Assembly (NCBI GenBank): GCA_964514665.1
Contig: CAZESH010000065.1
Coordinates: 1-16,643, forward strand
Direction of reading: 5' to 3'
Length of the DNA stretch: 16,643 nt
DNA from: CAZESH01 sp964514665
GTDB lineage: Bacteria > Bacillota > Bacilli > Paenibacillales > KCTC-25726
This document shows, in pieces, positions 7,207 through 14,416 of the stretch; positions within the stretch are counted from its first letter, which is position 1; each line of letters begins with the position of its first letter. The notes under the pieces are model-generated. The model saw only the letters and a program-made list of their open reading frames with translations. It did no database searches and had not been told where the DNA came from. The translations under genes were made by a program, and so were the position numbers.

Positions 7207-7980
7207 TTATTTTTTGTTCACCACTTTGGCCAGCAAACGGTCCATCAGTCGGGGAAACAAGTGATAGCCTTTTACACCGACTGCGGCGGCAAGCGGTATA
7301 TTGATTTCTGCCCTTCCGGTTCGCGCTGCTTTTACGATAGCTTTTGCCGCTTTTTGCGGAGTCAGCATGAACCAGCTGATATTCTTCTTGTAATGGCCTT
7401 GCGGATCCGCCGTATCGAAGAACGGCGTATCCACCGGTCCCGGATTCACCGTGGAAACTTTCACGCCGCTGCCCGAGAGCTCCTGCCGCAGACAATCGGA
7501 AAGCCCGATCACGGCATGCTTGGCCGCCGAATATGCCGAGGATTTAGCCGACCCGATCTTGCCCGCCATTGAGGCGACATTGATAATATGCCCGCTTTTT
7601 TGCTCCAGCATATGGGGAAGCGCCGCTTTTATGCCATGCAGCGTGCCGAAATAATTAACCTGCATCATCCCGTAAAAATGCTCCAGCGGAGCATTCTCGA
7701 AGCGTTCAAAAACACCGAAGCCGGCGTTATTGATCCAGATGTCGATTTTTCCGAAGCGTTCGAGAATCCGTGCCGCCGTCTCCGAAACCTCCTCCGCATC
7801 GGCTACATCACACACAAACCACCCGTTTTTGCCGGGCAAGGATGACGCCAAACGAGCCATTTTGGCTTCACTGCGGGCAAGCAGAACAACGGACGCTCCC
7901 TGCTCGGCAAAAAGCCTTGCCGCTTCCGCCCCGATTCCGCTCGAAGCACCCGTAATCACCACCACTTTGTCTTTCATCAT
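7207..7980 (-). CDS. Short-chain dehydrogenase/reductase (SDR)
   Basis: This 257-residue classical SDR is an NAD(P)-dependent oxidoreductase. It has the nucleotide-binding TGASSGIG (10-17), acidic D58 after strand 3, NNAG (84-87), N109, and the catalytic S137, Y150 and K154 (YSAAK), followed by PGPVDTP (180-186). R36 in LLAR suggests NADP(H) preference, which is only an inference. The substrate cannot be told. AAAGGAG lies 7 nt before the first of two adjacent ATGs; the second is equally possible. It is the first gene of a pair with gmhB, and the terminator of cheX lies upstream. Confidence 0.9.
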   Translation of the reverse strand: MMKDKVVVITGASSGIGAEAARLFAEQGASVVLLARSEAKMARLASSLPGKNGWFVCDVADAEEVSETAARILERFGKIDIWINNAGFGVFERFENAPLEHFYGMMQVNYFGTLHGIKAALPHMLEQKSGHIINVASMAGKIGSAKSSAYSAAKHAVIGLSDCLRQELSGSGVKVSTVNPGPVDTPFFDTADPQGHYKKNISWFMLTPQKAAKAIVKAARTGRAEINIPLAAAVGVKGYHLFPRLMDRLLAKVVNKK

Positions 7981-8065
7981 CTATTCGCTCCTTTGGCTGA
8001 CAAGCAATTTCCCTGGCTTTCACGGGGCTTGAGTAGCACGAAAATTTTATTTGCTAAAAATATAC

Positions 8066-8090
8066 AAAAAAGCTCCATTCACGGAGCCTT
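8066..8090 (-). terminator. Terminator of cheX
   Basis: On the minus strand AAGGCTCC and GGAGCTTT pair with one G-U around GTGAAT, then run into TTTTTT. It lies 23 nt after the cheX stop. Confidence 0.8.
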
Positions 8091-8113
8091 ATCGGATTTC
8101 ATATAAAAAAGGG

Positions 8114-8572
8114 TTACGCTATGATCACTTGAATGTCCAATTCTCCGATCGTGTCCATGATCAAAGGAATCGTCAGCGCTTTTTTCGAAGCAAACTCATT
8201 GGATTCAGAAGAATGAACGATTCGCGGCGGCGTTATATCGACCCGAACCCCTTGATTATATAACAGGGTACTGGCATTGCCGCTGATCATATTGCTGAGC
8301 TCGGAGATTGCGCTTTGTCCCATGTCGTCAATCTCATTCACTTCAAATCCGCCCATCATCGCTGAAATCAGCTTCAATGCGGTTTCCTTTTGCAAACCGA
8401 AAACGACATTTCCGGTCATCTGCCCGGTCATGCTGATCTCAATCCAGAGGTAATCCTCGATCAGCTTGATCACTTTGACTCCCAGTTCTCCGGTGGACGG
8501 CCTGACATTTATCAATTGCTCAATAACGATTCTGGCGGATTCCAGAAAAGGATTGATGAACTCGGATCGCAT
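8114..8572 (-). CDS. cheX: CheX-type chemotaxis phosphatase (CheY-P phosphatase family)
   Basis: This 152-residue protein is of the CheC/CheX/FliY family. Members dephosphorylate CheY-P and so reset flagellar switching. The family catalytic pair of Glu and Asn three residues apart is seen in ISELSNMISGNA (E91, N94), after the usual MGQSA. Only one such motif is present, as in CheX; CheC and FliY normally have two. The length matches CheX. AAAAGGAG lies 7 nt upstream of the ATG. It is a single-gene unit with its own terminator and a TATAAT at 8641-8646; no other chemotaxis or flagellar gene lies in the window. It could instead act on a response regulator outside motility. Confidence 0.88.
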   Translation of the reverse strand: MRSEFINPFLESARIVIEQLINVRPSTGELGVKVIKLIEDYLWIEISMTGQMTGNVVFGLQKETALKLISAMMGGFEVNEIDDMGQSAISELSNMISGNASTLLYNQGVRVDITPPRIVHSSESNEFASKKALTIPLIMDTIGELDIQVIIA

Positions 8573-8640
8573 CAGACAGCTCCTTTTCGACGGATTTAGA
8601 TCTTGTAACGAACATTATTCCAATTATGTATCGTGTTTTC

Positions 8641-8646
8641 ATTATA
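8641..8646 (-). promoter_or_regulatory. Candidate -10 box of cheX
   Basis: A perfect minus-strand TATAAT sits about 70 nt upstream of the cheX ATG. No good -35 is found at 16-18 nt; TTGTCT is present but only 12 nt away. I saw no clear motility sigma (SigD) promoter. Confidence 0.35.
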
Positions 8647-8779
8647 TCCGACTTTTTTAGACAAGTACATCTTTTTTAACATTTCCATGTAGAGGAATGG
8701 ACGCGACTCCTGTCGAAACCATTACTTGCGTCAAAGTCCGGAAAGCCGGAATCAAGGGATAGGAAAGGATGGAAACTGC

Positions 8780-9724
8780 ATGCCCAATATATGGACACAC
8801 AGCCTGTTCGGCCTGGAGCTGATAAAGCAAAGCGGGCAGATAGTGCTGCTGCAAGACGACGGAAGGAAAAATCTGTTTCGGCTTGGTTGTCAGGGACCCG
8901 ATTTTTTGTTCTACCACCACTTCCTGCCCTGGCAAAAGGATAAAACGATGAGCGCGCTCGGAAGCGCCATGCATACGCAAGCATGCGGACCCGTACTGCA
9001 GGAAATGGTGCGCGGTTTGGCGGAAGGCGGAATGACTCTGGAAGCTCCCGAAGTCCAATATGTGCTTGGATTTCTGAGCCATCATGTACTGGACCGCAAT
9101 ATGCATCCGTATGTTTTTTTTAAATCCGGGTTCAAAAAGTGGGACCATCAGCGCTTCGAGGTGATCCTGGATACGATCATGGTCAAAAGGCATCTCGGCT
9201 TGGAAACCTGGAAAACCCCAGTATGGAAAACGATTGATATCGGCCGTGAATTCCCCGCCGGCATCGTCTCCATGTTCGAAACCGTCCAGCAGGCGTACTT
9301 TCCCGAATTCAACGGCAAGATCACAGCCGAGCACTGGAACGAAGCATATCGCGACATGATCCGCGCACAAAAATTATTCCATGACCCATCCGGCATAAAA
9401 CGGCTGCTCAGCTTTGGCCAAATCGAACCTCTCGTCTACAAAAGAAACAATCCTCCGCGGGACTACATGAACGAAGCGAAAGCCATATGGCACGACCCTA
9501 CTTCGCTTGAGATCACATCGGACGAAAGTGCTTGGGAGCTGTGGGAAAAAGCGCTGCTTGACGGGAGAAAAGTGCTGGATGCTGCCTCGGCGGTATTTGC
9601 CGGCCCGGAAGACCGGGAAGAAGCCTTCTTGCGCTTTTCCCGACATCTTGGCAACGTTTCATACGAAACCGGCAAAGCGGTGGACGCCGGAGCCAAAATC
9701 AGCTTTGCCGATCCCATTCTTTAA
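8780..9724 (+). CDS. Zinc-dependent phospholipase C family protein
   Basis: This 314-residue protein is of the zinc-dependent phospholipase C-like family. It starts MPNIWTHSLFG and has the His/Asp pattern expected for a metal site: H7, D41, H46-H47, H65, H101-H102, D105, H109 and H123 with E127 and D131. There is no signal peptide, so it is probably cytoplasmic and may not be a true secreted phospholipase; many Bacillales paralogues are uncharacterised. I chose the ATG at 8780 because MPNIW is the conserved family start; the frame open from 8726 adds unrelated residues. The RBS is AGGAAAGGATGG, with 11 nt from GGAAAGG. It converges on the MFS gene with a 4-nt overlap at the stops. Confidence 0.85.
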   Translation: MPNIWTHSLFGLELIKQSGQIVLLQDDGRKNLFRLGCQGPDFLFYHHFLPWQKDKTMSALGSAMHTQACGPVLQEMVRGLAEGGMTLEAPEVQYVLGFLSHHVLDRNMHPYVFFKSGFKKWDHQRFEVILDTIMVKRHLGLETWKTPVWKTIDIGREFPAGIVSMFETVQQAYFPEFNGKITAEHWNEAYRDMIRAQKLFHDPSGIKRLLSFGQIEPLVYKRNNPPRDYMNEAKAIWHDPTSLEITSDESAWELWEKALLDGRKVLDAASAVFAGPEDREEAFLRFSRHLGNVSYETGKAVDAGAKISFADPIL

Positions 9725-10983
9725 CCGTTCTCCGCTTCGCGGCGGCCTTTGTCCAGATTGACCCGGGTCAGCATCAGCATGCCGGCAAGAAAGAAGAAAA
9801 GCAGGGAAACGATGCCGATTCGTCCCGATCCGGTAAGCTGATTGACCAAGGCAAAAACAAAGGGACCGATAATGGAAGAGAATTTTCCCGAAATCGAGAG
9901 GAAACCGAAAAATTCCGTAGAGCGCCGTATCGGCACAAGCTTGCTGTAAATCGAACGGGCGATCGCCTGGCTGCCGCCCTGGACAAACCCGACGATGATC
10001 GCCAGCACATAAAAATGCAGTGCAGTCTGCATGAAATAGCCGAGAATAATCACAATCACGTAGATGAAAAGCGACAAATACAAGGATGGTTTGGAGCCCA
10101 GTTTTTCGGCGATTTTTCCGAACAGCAGCGTGAACGGAATGCCCACGAACTGGGTGATCAACAGCGCAATGATCAGATCGTTGCGTCCGATGCCGATGTT
10201 CTTGCCGTAAGCCGTCGCCATGCTGATCACCGTGTTGATGCCGTCGTTGAAGAACCAGAAAGCGATCAGGTATTTCAGCAGTTCGGGATAGCGGGGCAGA
10301 TGCTTGAAGGTGTTCCATACCCTGCTGAATCCGGTGGATGCCAGCTGGCCGAAATGCTGTCCGGTCGGCACGGGCTGGATTTTTACATGGCGAAACAACG
10401 GAAGTGAAAACACCAGCCACCAAACGGCAACACTGAGGAACACTCCGTGCATCGCAGACAGCGTGTCCTTGAATCCGAACAGTCCCGGCTTCATGATCAT
10501 CGCCAGATTGATGGCCAGCAGCAAACCGCCTCCAACATAGCCGAGCGCATAGCCTTGGGAAGACACCATATCCCTTTTTTCCCGCGGCACCAGATCGGTC
10601 AGCAGCGAATCGTAAAAGGTATTGCCGCCCGAAAAACCGACGGTGCCCAAAATGAACAACAGCGAGGCGAGTATGTAATCGCCCTCCCCGACGAACACGT
10701 ATCCGGAGGTAGCCAAAATTCCAATATAGGCAAAGGACCGCAAAAACCGCATCTTCCAGCCGGACATGTCGGATATTGCCCCAAGCACGGGAGCAAGTAT
10801 CGCAACGATAACCATGGCAATAGAATTCGTATAGCCCCATAATGACAGCACCGTATTTTCCGACAAGTTTTTACCCGCCACATCCGCATAAAAAATCGGC
10901 AGCACTGCGGCAAGCATTGTCGCGGCAAAGGCGGAATTGGCCCAGTCGTACATGATCCATCCGCGAACCGCCCTTTTGTCCAT
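9721..10983 (-). CDS. MFS transporter, UMF1 family
   Basis: This 420-residue integral membrane protein is of the major facilitator superfamily. The N-terminal signature GWIMYDWANSAFA (8-20) is typical of the UMF1 (Atg22-like) branch found in many bacteria. Hydrophobic segments cover nearly the whole length, consistent with 12 helices, and a hydrophilic loop lies near residue 200. The substrate is unknown. I chose the ATG at 10983 because GAGGAGGAG is 5 nt upstream; the frame back to 11028 adds a short non-conserved tail. It is separated from the aldo/keto reductase by repeat E2. No terminator follows; its stop codon lies inside the convergent gene. Confidence 0.88.
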   Translation of the reverse strand: MDKRAVRGWIMYDWANSAFAATMLAAVLPIFYADVAGKNLSENTVLSLWGYTNSIAMVIVAILAPVLGAISDMSGWKMRFLRSFAYIGILATSGYVFVGEGDYILASLLFILGTVGFSGGNTFYDSLLTDLVPREKRDMVSSQGYALGYVGGGLLLAINLAMIMKPGLFGFKDTLSAMHGVFLSVAVWWLVFSLPLFRHVKIQPVPTGQHFGQLASTGFSRVWNTFKHLPRYPELLKYLIAFWFFNDGINTVISMATAYGKNIGIGRNDLIIALLITQFVGIPFTLLFGKIAEKLGSKPSLYLSLFIYVIVIILGYFMQTALHFYVLAIIVGFVQGGSQAIARSIYSKLVPIRRSTEFFGFLSISGKFSSIIGPFVFALVNQLTGSGRIGIVSLLFFFLAGMLMLTRVNLDKGRREAENG

Positions 10984-11058
10984 CCGTTCTCCTCCTCGGG
11001 TATCTTCGAATCGATTGATTTGTTCCAATAATCAATATTAATGATGATTCTACATAAA

Positions 11059-11087
11059 TTGACACTCTCCTGTTCCGCCTGAAAAAT
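11059..11087 (+). promoter_or_regulatory. Candidate promoter upstream of repeat E2
   Basis: A perfect TTGACA (11059-11064) is followed 17 nt later by AAAAAT (11082-11087, four of six consensus bases). The predicted start, near 11094, lies about 10 nt before E2. It is the only full-consensus -35 I noticed in this intergenic region and would make E2 an independent transcript. Confidence 0.4.
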
Positions 11088-11103
11088 TTAATCTTCCGAT
11101 GAC

Positions 11104-11309
11104 AAGCTTGGAGGGGGATATCGGTTTAGGGTTCGACTGCTTTCCGGCAAGGAGGCAGCAATGTCCAGTCCGAACCTGACAGACCAAGAACCATCGAAGC
11201 ATATGCTTAAAAGCGAAGTTCTCCGACTTTCATGGTTCTAGGTCTCTCAGGTCCTCCCTTAGGCAACGGAATGCAAACTCGCCCAAAACCGATATCCCCC
11301 TCCAAGCTT
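11104..11309 (+). repeat. Repeat element E2, complete copy of 206 bp
   Basis: The termini 11104-11127 and 11286-11309 are perfect 24-bp inverted repeats that begin and end with AAGCTT, and a further GGG/CCC pairing follows one mismatch. The core shares identical blocks with E1: 11133-11153, 11176-11202 and 11215-11249. GACTG (11135-11139) can pair with CAGTC (11166-11170). A 14-bp helix with one mismatch joins 11181-11194 and 11232-11245. Inside it AAGT/ACTT may form a small hairpin with a TCTCCG loop. No open frame of note lies within, no clear target duplication is seen, and no transposase is near. I infer a structured RNA; a MITE-like origin is possible. It sits between divergently transcribed MFS and aldo/keto reductase genes. 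Confidence 0.88.
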
Positions 11310-11354
11310 TATGATTCTCCCATACTGGTGAACGGTTTTTTTTGCCTATGATTA

Positions 11355-11363
11355 TGCTAAAAT
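11355..11363 (+). promoter_or_regulatory. Extended -10 promoter of the aldo/keto reductase gene
   Basis: TGCTAAAAT is an extended -10 (TGn plus TAAAAT). The -35 region is only T-rich, which extended -10 promoters tolerate. The predicted start near 11370 gives a leader of about 32 nt to the ATG at 11402. It lies 46 nt after E2. Confidence 0.5.
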
Positions 11364-11401
11364 AGAAAGGCAAAACAGTTTTAGAAAGGATGATTGTTGC
11401 A

Positions 11402-12385
11402 ATGAAGTACCGACCATTAGGAAAAACGGGTATCCAAGTCAGCGAAATCAGCTTTGGAACCTGGGCGATCGGAGGCTCATGGGGCCAAACCGATGATAAC
11501 GAATCTTTGCGAGCGCTGCAGGCGGCCATTGAAGCCGGCGTCAATTTTTTCGATACCGCTGACGTTTATGGAGGCGGACACAGTGAAGAGCTGCTGGCGA
11601 AAGCGACGGCAGGCCGGGAAGACGAAATCCGCATCGCCACAAAGTTTTGTCGTGCCGGGGACATTCATGATCCCAAAACCTATTCGCTTGAACAAGTAAA
11701 GGAATATTGCGAGCTCAGCCTGAAAAGGCTTAATCGGGAAGCTTTGGATCTGTACCAAATCCATTGCCCGCCAACGGATATATTGCGCGACGGCAGTGTG
11801 TTCGGCGTACTGGATCAATTGAAGGCCGAAGGGAAAATCCGTCATTACGGCGTCAGCGTGGAAACGGTGGAGGAAGGCTTGATTTGTCTGGAGCAGCCCA
11901 ACGTGGCGGCATTGCAGGTAATTTTCAACCTGTTCCGGCAAAAGCCATTGGATACGCTGTTCCCGCTTGCACATGAAAAAGGTGTCGGCATTCTCGTCCG
12001 TCTGCCGCTGGCCAGCGGGCTGCTGACCGGAAAATTCACCAAGGAATCCACATTTGCAGCAGACGACCACCGCAATTTCAACCGCGACGGTGCCTCTTTT
12101 AACGTTGGCGAAACCTTTGCCGGCCTGGAATTTGCCAATGGTGTGGAGTTGAGCGATCAGCTGCGTTGGATCGCGGAAGGAAGAGGGAATATGGCGAAGG
12201 CATCATTGCGCTGGATTCTTGAGCATGAAGCCGTCAGCTGCGTGATACCGGGCTTTAAGAACGTCAAGCAGGTGGTTGATAATCTGGACGCAGCCAACGT
12301 GCCTTCCTTTAGCCCCGAAGAACTGAAGCGATTGCATGATTTTTATGCGAACAAGGTGCACGATCTGATCCGCGGTCCTTATTAA
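11402..12385 (+). CDS. Aldo/keto reductase
   Basis: This 327-residue NADPH-dependent oxidoreductase is of the aldo/keto reductase superfamily. The catalytic tetrad is D51, Y56, K81 and H121, within FFDTADVYGGGHSEELLAKA and YQIHCPP. The barrel strands continue regularly to the C-terminal IPGFKNVKQVVDNLDAA segment, which resembles the cofactor-binding S/R-rich region of family members. It is of the YqkF/IolS-like general type; the substrate is unknown. I prefer the ATG at 11402 because the earlier ATG at 11390 lies directly against the AAAGG ribosome binding site. It is monocistronic, and a terminator follows at 12522. Confidence 0.9.
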   Translation: MKYRPLGKTGIQVSEISFGTWAIGGSWGQTDDNESLRALQAAIEAGVNFFDTADVYGGGHSEELLAKATAGREDEIRIATKFCRAGDIHDPKTYSLEQVKEYCELSLKRLNREALDLYQIHCPPTDILRDGSVFGVLDQLKAEGKIRHYGVSVETVEEGLICLEQPNVAALQVIFNLFRQKPLDTLFPLAHEKGVGILVRLPLASGLLTGKFTKESTFAADDHRNFNRDGASFNVGETFAGLEFANGVELSDQLRWIAEGRGNMAKASLRWILEHEAVSCVIPGFKNVKQVVDNLDAANVPSFSPEELKRLHDFYANKVHDLIRGPY

Positions 12386-12388
12386 AAG

Positions 12389-12410
12389 AAAATTTTCTGC
12401 GGAAAATTTT
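12389..12410 (+). other. A/T-rich hairpin after the aldo/keto reductase gene
   Basis: AAAATTTTC (12389-12397) and GAAAATTTT (12402-12410) form a perfect 9-bp stem with a TGCG loop, 4 nt after the stop. It ends in TTTT but the stem is weak. It may be a partial terminator or protect the mRNA 3' end. Confidence 0.45.
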
Positions 12411-12457
12411 GGTGTAAACGCTTTATAATTTGTTACATAAATGAAACATTGCTGTTA

Positions 12458-12555
12458 TTGAATCATAATGTTTCTATTGTAATATAATTAGCAAGACCCC
12501 CTTTTAATAAATATATGGATAGGACCTATTCCCGTTGAATAGGTCCGCTTTTTTT
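12458..12555 (+). ncRNA. Possible small RNA or 3' UTR with terminator
   Basis: No gene fits between 12386 and 12569. TTGAAT (12458-12463) and TATAAT (12483-12488) are 19 nt apart, slightly long for a promoter. A strong terminator ends at 12555. If the promoter works, the transcript would be about 60 nt (about 12495-12555). It may equally be only the long 3' UTR of the aldo/keto reductase. Confidence 0.25.
12522..12555 (+). terminator. Terminator after the aldo/keto reductase gene
   Basis: GGACCTATTC (12522-12531) and GAATAGGTCC (12537-12546) form a perfect 10-bp stem with a 5-nt loop, followed by GC and seven T residues. It lies 137 nt after the reductase stop and 14 nt before the end of the convergent PHP gene, for which it may also serve. 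Confidence 0.9.
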
Positions 12556-12569
12556 GTCGGCATAAGGCG

Positions 12570-13376
12570 TCAGAGCTCCACCATCATCCTGCTGCGCCGG
12601 CGGAATACCGCCCATTCTTTGAAGCCGATTTGCTTCAGCCTGTTCCTTACCTGCTCCCACTCATCCCCGACCCTTGACGGAATATGCGCATCGGAGCCGA
12701 ATGTCACCTTCACGCCGTAGTGAAGCGCTTTTTCCAATATTTCGTCCGATGGATACCAGCCGCCGGCATCCTTGGTTTTTCCCGATGTATTGATTTCGAT
12801 CGCCACATCCTGATCTCTGATTACCTTAAGCGCCCGTTCGTCGGCATCTGTGCGGATATCGGAAAATGCCGGATAAAAACCCTTCATCGCGTCAATATGG
12901 CCGAGAATATCGAACATTCCGGATCTTGCCGAATGTTCGATCAGCTGATAGTAGGCTTCCTTGGCGGCTATCTGCTGCCCTTCGTTCAAACCGTTCCAGC
13001 GCTTTTTGTTGAAAATGCTCAGCCCTTCGCTAATATGCACAGAACCGATAATAAAATCGAAGGGATATTTTTCATAGACTCTGCGGTAAATCTCCGCATG
13101 CTCGAAAAAAAAATCGGATTCAACGCCAAGCAAAACTTCTATTTTTCCTTTATACGCCTCTTTCAGCTGAAGCACTTCATCGATATAGCGGGGAAACTCG
13201 CTCTTGGCCATGGCGATTTTCGGATGAAGGTGATCCTCGCTGCTGCCGAAATAGGGGCTGTGGTCGGATACTCCGATCAACTCCAGACCCTGCTTCACGG
13301 CGGCTTCGATGTAATCGCGAATCGTTCCGTCGGCATGGCCGCAGCGGTTATGGTGCGTATGAAAGTCAAATTTCAT
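12570..13376 (-). CDS. PHP-domain histidinol-phosphatase family protein
   Basis: This 268-residue metal-dependent phosphatase is of the PHP superfamily, HisJ-type. In Bacillus, HisJ makes histidinol from histidinol phosphate in histidine synthesis. Metal ligands expected for PHP are present: H6 and H8 (FHTH), H14 in CGHADG, D38-H39 (SDHSP), E86 (GVESD), H114 (GSVH), H160 (GHID), D229 and H231 (GSDAH). Length is as expected. CAGGAGG lies close to the ATG. The gene follows the LysR regulator by 17 nt and is probably co-transcribed. No other his gene is near, so it could be a paralogue acting on another phosphoester. Confidence 0.88.
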   Translation of the reverse strand: MKFDFHTHHNRCGHADGTIRDYIEAAVKQGLELIGVSDHSPYFGSSEDHLHPKIAMAKSEFPRYIDEVLQLKEAYKGKIEVLLGVESDFFFEHAEIYRRVYEKYPFDFIIGSVHISEGLSIFNKKRWNGLNEGQQIAAKEAYYQLIEHSARSGMFDILGHIDAMKGFYPAFSDIRTDADERALKVIRDQDVAIEINTSGKTKDAGGWYPSDEILEKALHYGVKVTFGSDAHIPSRVGDEWEQVRNRLKQIGFKEWAVFRRRSRMMVEL

Positions 13377-13393
13377 TTTGGACCTCCTGTACC

Positions 13394-14296
13394 TTATTCC
13401 GAACCCAAAAATTGCGTCTCCGGCATGCCCTTCAGATCGAGCAAAAACTGCTGCAGCGCGGAATTCAAATACCTGCCGGCTTTGTACATGACCCCCACCG
13501 GATGGACAATTTCCAGCTCATTTACCTGAATCATTTTTAATTTGCCCATTCGCAGCTCATCTGCTATCGACATTTTGGAAATGATCGCCGCACCCAGATT
13601 CAGCTCCACCATGCGCTTGACTTCCTCGCTGCTGGACAGCTCCATTAATATGCGCGGGGAGATTTGGAATTTGTTGAAAATCTGGTCCAAAAACCGCCTG
13701 CCTGCCGTCTCGGGAGAGAGCATGATCAAAGCGATGTCCTGCAGCGATTGCAATTGGATGTGATTGAATTTTGCCATCGGATGCTGCGGGGATACGACAA
13801 GCTCGAAGGTGTCGTAATAAAGCACAGAGGCCTCCAAATGGGGACTTTTCTCAAATAAATAGCCGATGCCGATGTCGACCATCCCGTTTTCCACACTGGT
13901 CATGATCTGTGAAGATGGCATGGAATGAATTGTCGTCTTAATAAAAGGATATTGATCTTGAAAGTAAGACAGAACCCTCGGCAAAATCTGCATCGCGATG
14001 GAAGTTGTCGTACCCAGCTGGATATGGCCCTGCGGCATGTTCTCCAAATCGGTCAGCTTTTGCCTGAGTTCCTCCACCGTACGCAAAATAATTTGCGCAT
14101 GCTCCAAAAATAGCCTGCCGCTGTCTGTCAATGTCACCGGTTGTGTGCGGTCGATCAGCACCGTGTTGAATTCTTCCTCCAAGCTCTTGATTTGCGCGGA
14201 AACTGCCGGCTGTGTCAAATTTAGCAGTTCACCGGCTTTGCGGAAGCTCATCGTTTTGGAAATCGTTTGAAGCGTTTCAAGCTGATTTAAATTCAT
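13394..14296 (-). CDS. LysR-family transcriptional regulator
   Basis: This 300-residue DNA-binding regulator has an N-terminal winged helix-turn-helix (about 1-60, with SFRKAGELLNLTQPAVSAQI). A linker helix and a substrate-binding-protein-like effector domain follow (about 88-295, beginning GHIQLGTT). The effector is unknown. I chose the ATG at 14296 because AAGGAGG lies just upstream and LysR proteins start near MNLNQLETL; the frame from 14314 only adds six residues. It is the first gene of an operon with the PHP phosphatase and is divergent from czcD, a classic arrangement for LysR control of the neighbour or of itself. Confidence 0.93.
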   Translation of the reverse strand: MNLNQLETLQTISKTMSFRKAGELLNLTQPAVSAQIKSLEEEFNTVLIDRTQPVTLTDSGRLFLEHAQIILRTVEELRQKLTDLENMPQGHIQLGTTTSIAMQILPRVLSYFQDQYPFIKTTIHSMPSSQIMTSVENGMVDIGIGYLFEKSPHLEASVLYYDTFELVVSPQHPMAKFNHIQLQSLQDIALIMLSPETAGRRFLDQIFNKFQISPRILMELSSSEEVKRMVELNLGAAIISKMSIADELRMGKLKMIQVNELEIVHPVGVMYKAGRYLNSALQQFLLDLKGMPETQFLGSE

Positions 14297-14360
14297 GGTC
14301 AGCCTCCTTATCAAACGTTTTTATCAAGATGAAAAAAATGTTAAACATCGCTTATTGATC

Positions 14361-14389
14361 ATTATAGTTCATGCGCTATCGGCGGGCAA
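14361..14389 (-). promoter_or_regulatory. Promoter of the LysR-PHP operon
   Basis: Minus-strand TTGCCC (14384-14389) and TATAAT (14361-14366) are spaced by 17 nt. The predicted start near 14354 gives a leader of about 57 nt. Confidence 0.7.
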
Positions 14390-14396
14390 CCCGGCT

Positions 14397-14416
14397 CTTC
14401 AGAGGACTGCCTGAAG
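14397..14416. promoter_or_regulatory. Dyad between the divergent lysR and czcD promoters
   Basis: CTTCAG (14397-14402) and CTGAAG (14411-14416) form a perfect dyad with an 8-nt spacer. It lies between the two -35 boxes (14384-14389 and 14417-14422). A second dyad, TTGCA (14417-14421) with TGCAA (14432-14436), directly follows. Position fits a shared operator, but the spacing does not fit the usual T-N11-A LysR box exactly. Confidence 0.4.

Noticed and set aside
8620..8660. Motility sigma factor (SigD) promoter for cheX
   Set aside because: GTCGGATAT resembles the -10 but has an extra base, and no TAAA lies at the expected distance of about 15 nt.
8726..8779. Upstream start for the phospholipase C-family gene
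   Set aside because: The extra 18 residues have no ribosome binding site, while MPNIW at 8780 is the conserved family N-terminus.
11104..11309. Retron, riboswitch, T-box or CRISPR-related RNA as explanation for the repeat element
   Set aside because: No reverse transcriptase or nuclease gene is near, no T-box or known aptamer motif was seen, and copies lie downstream of a stop codon as well as upstream of a gene.
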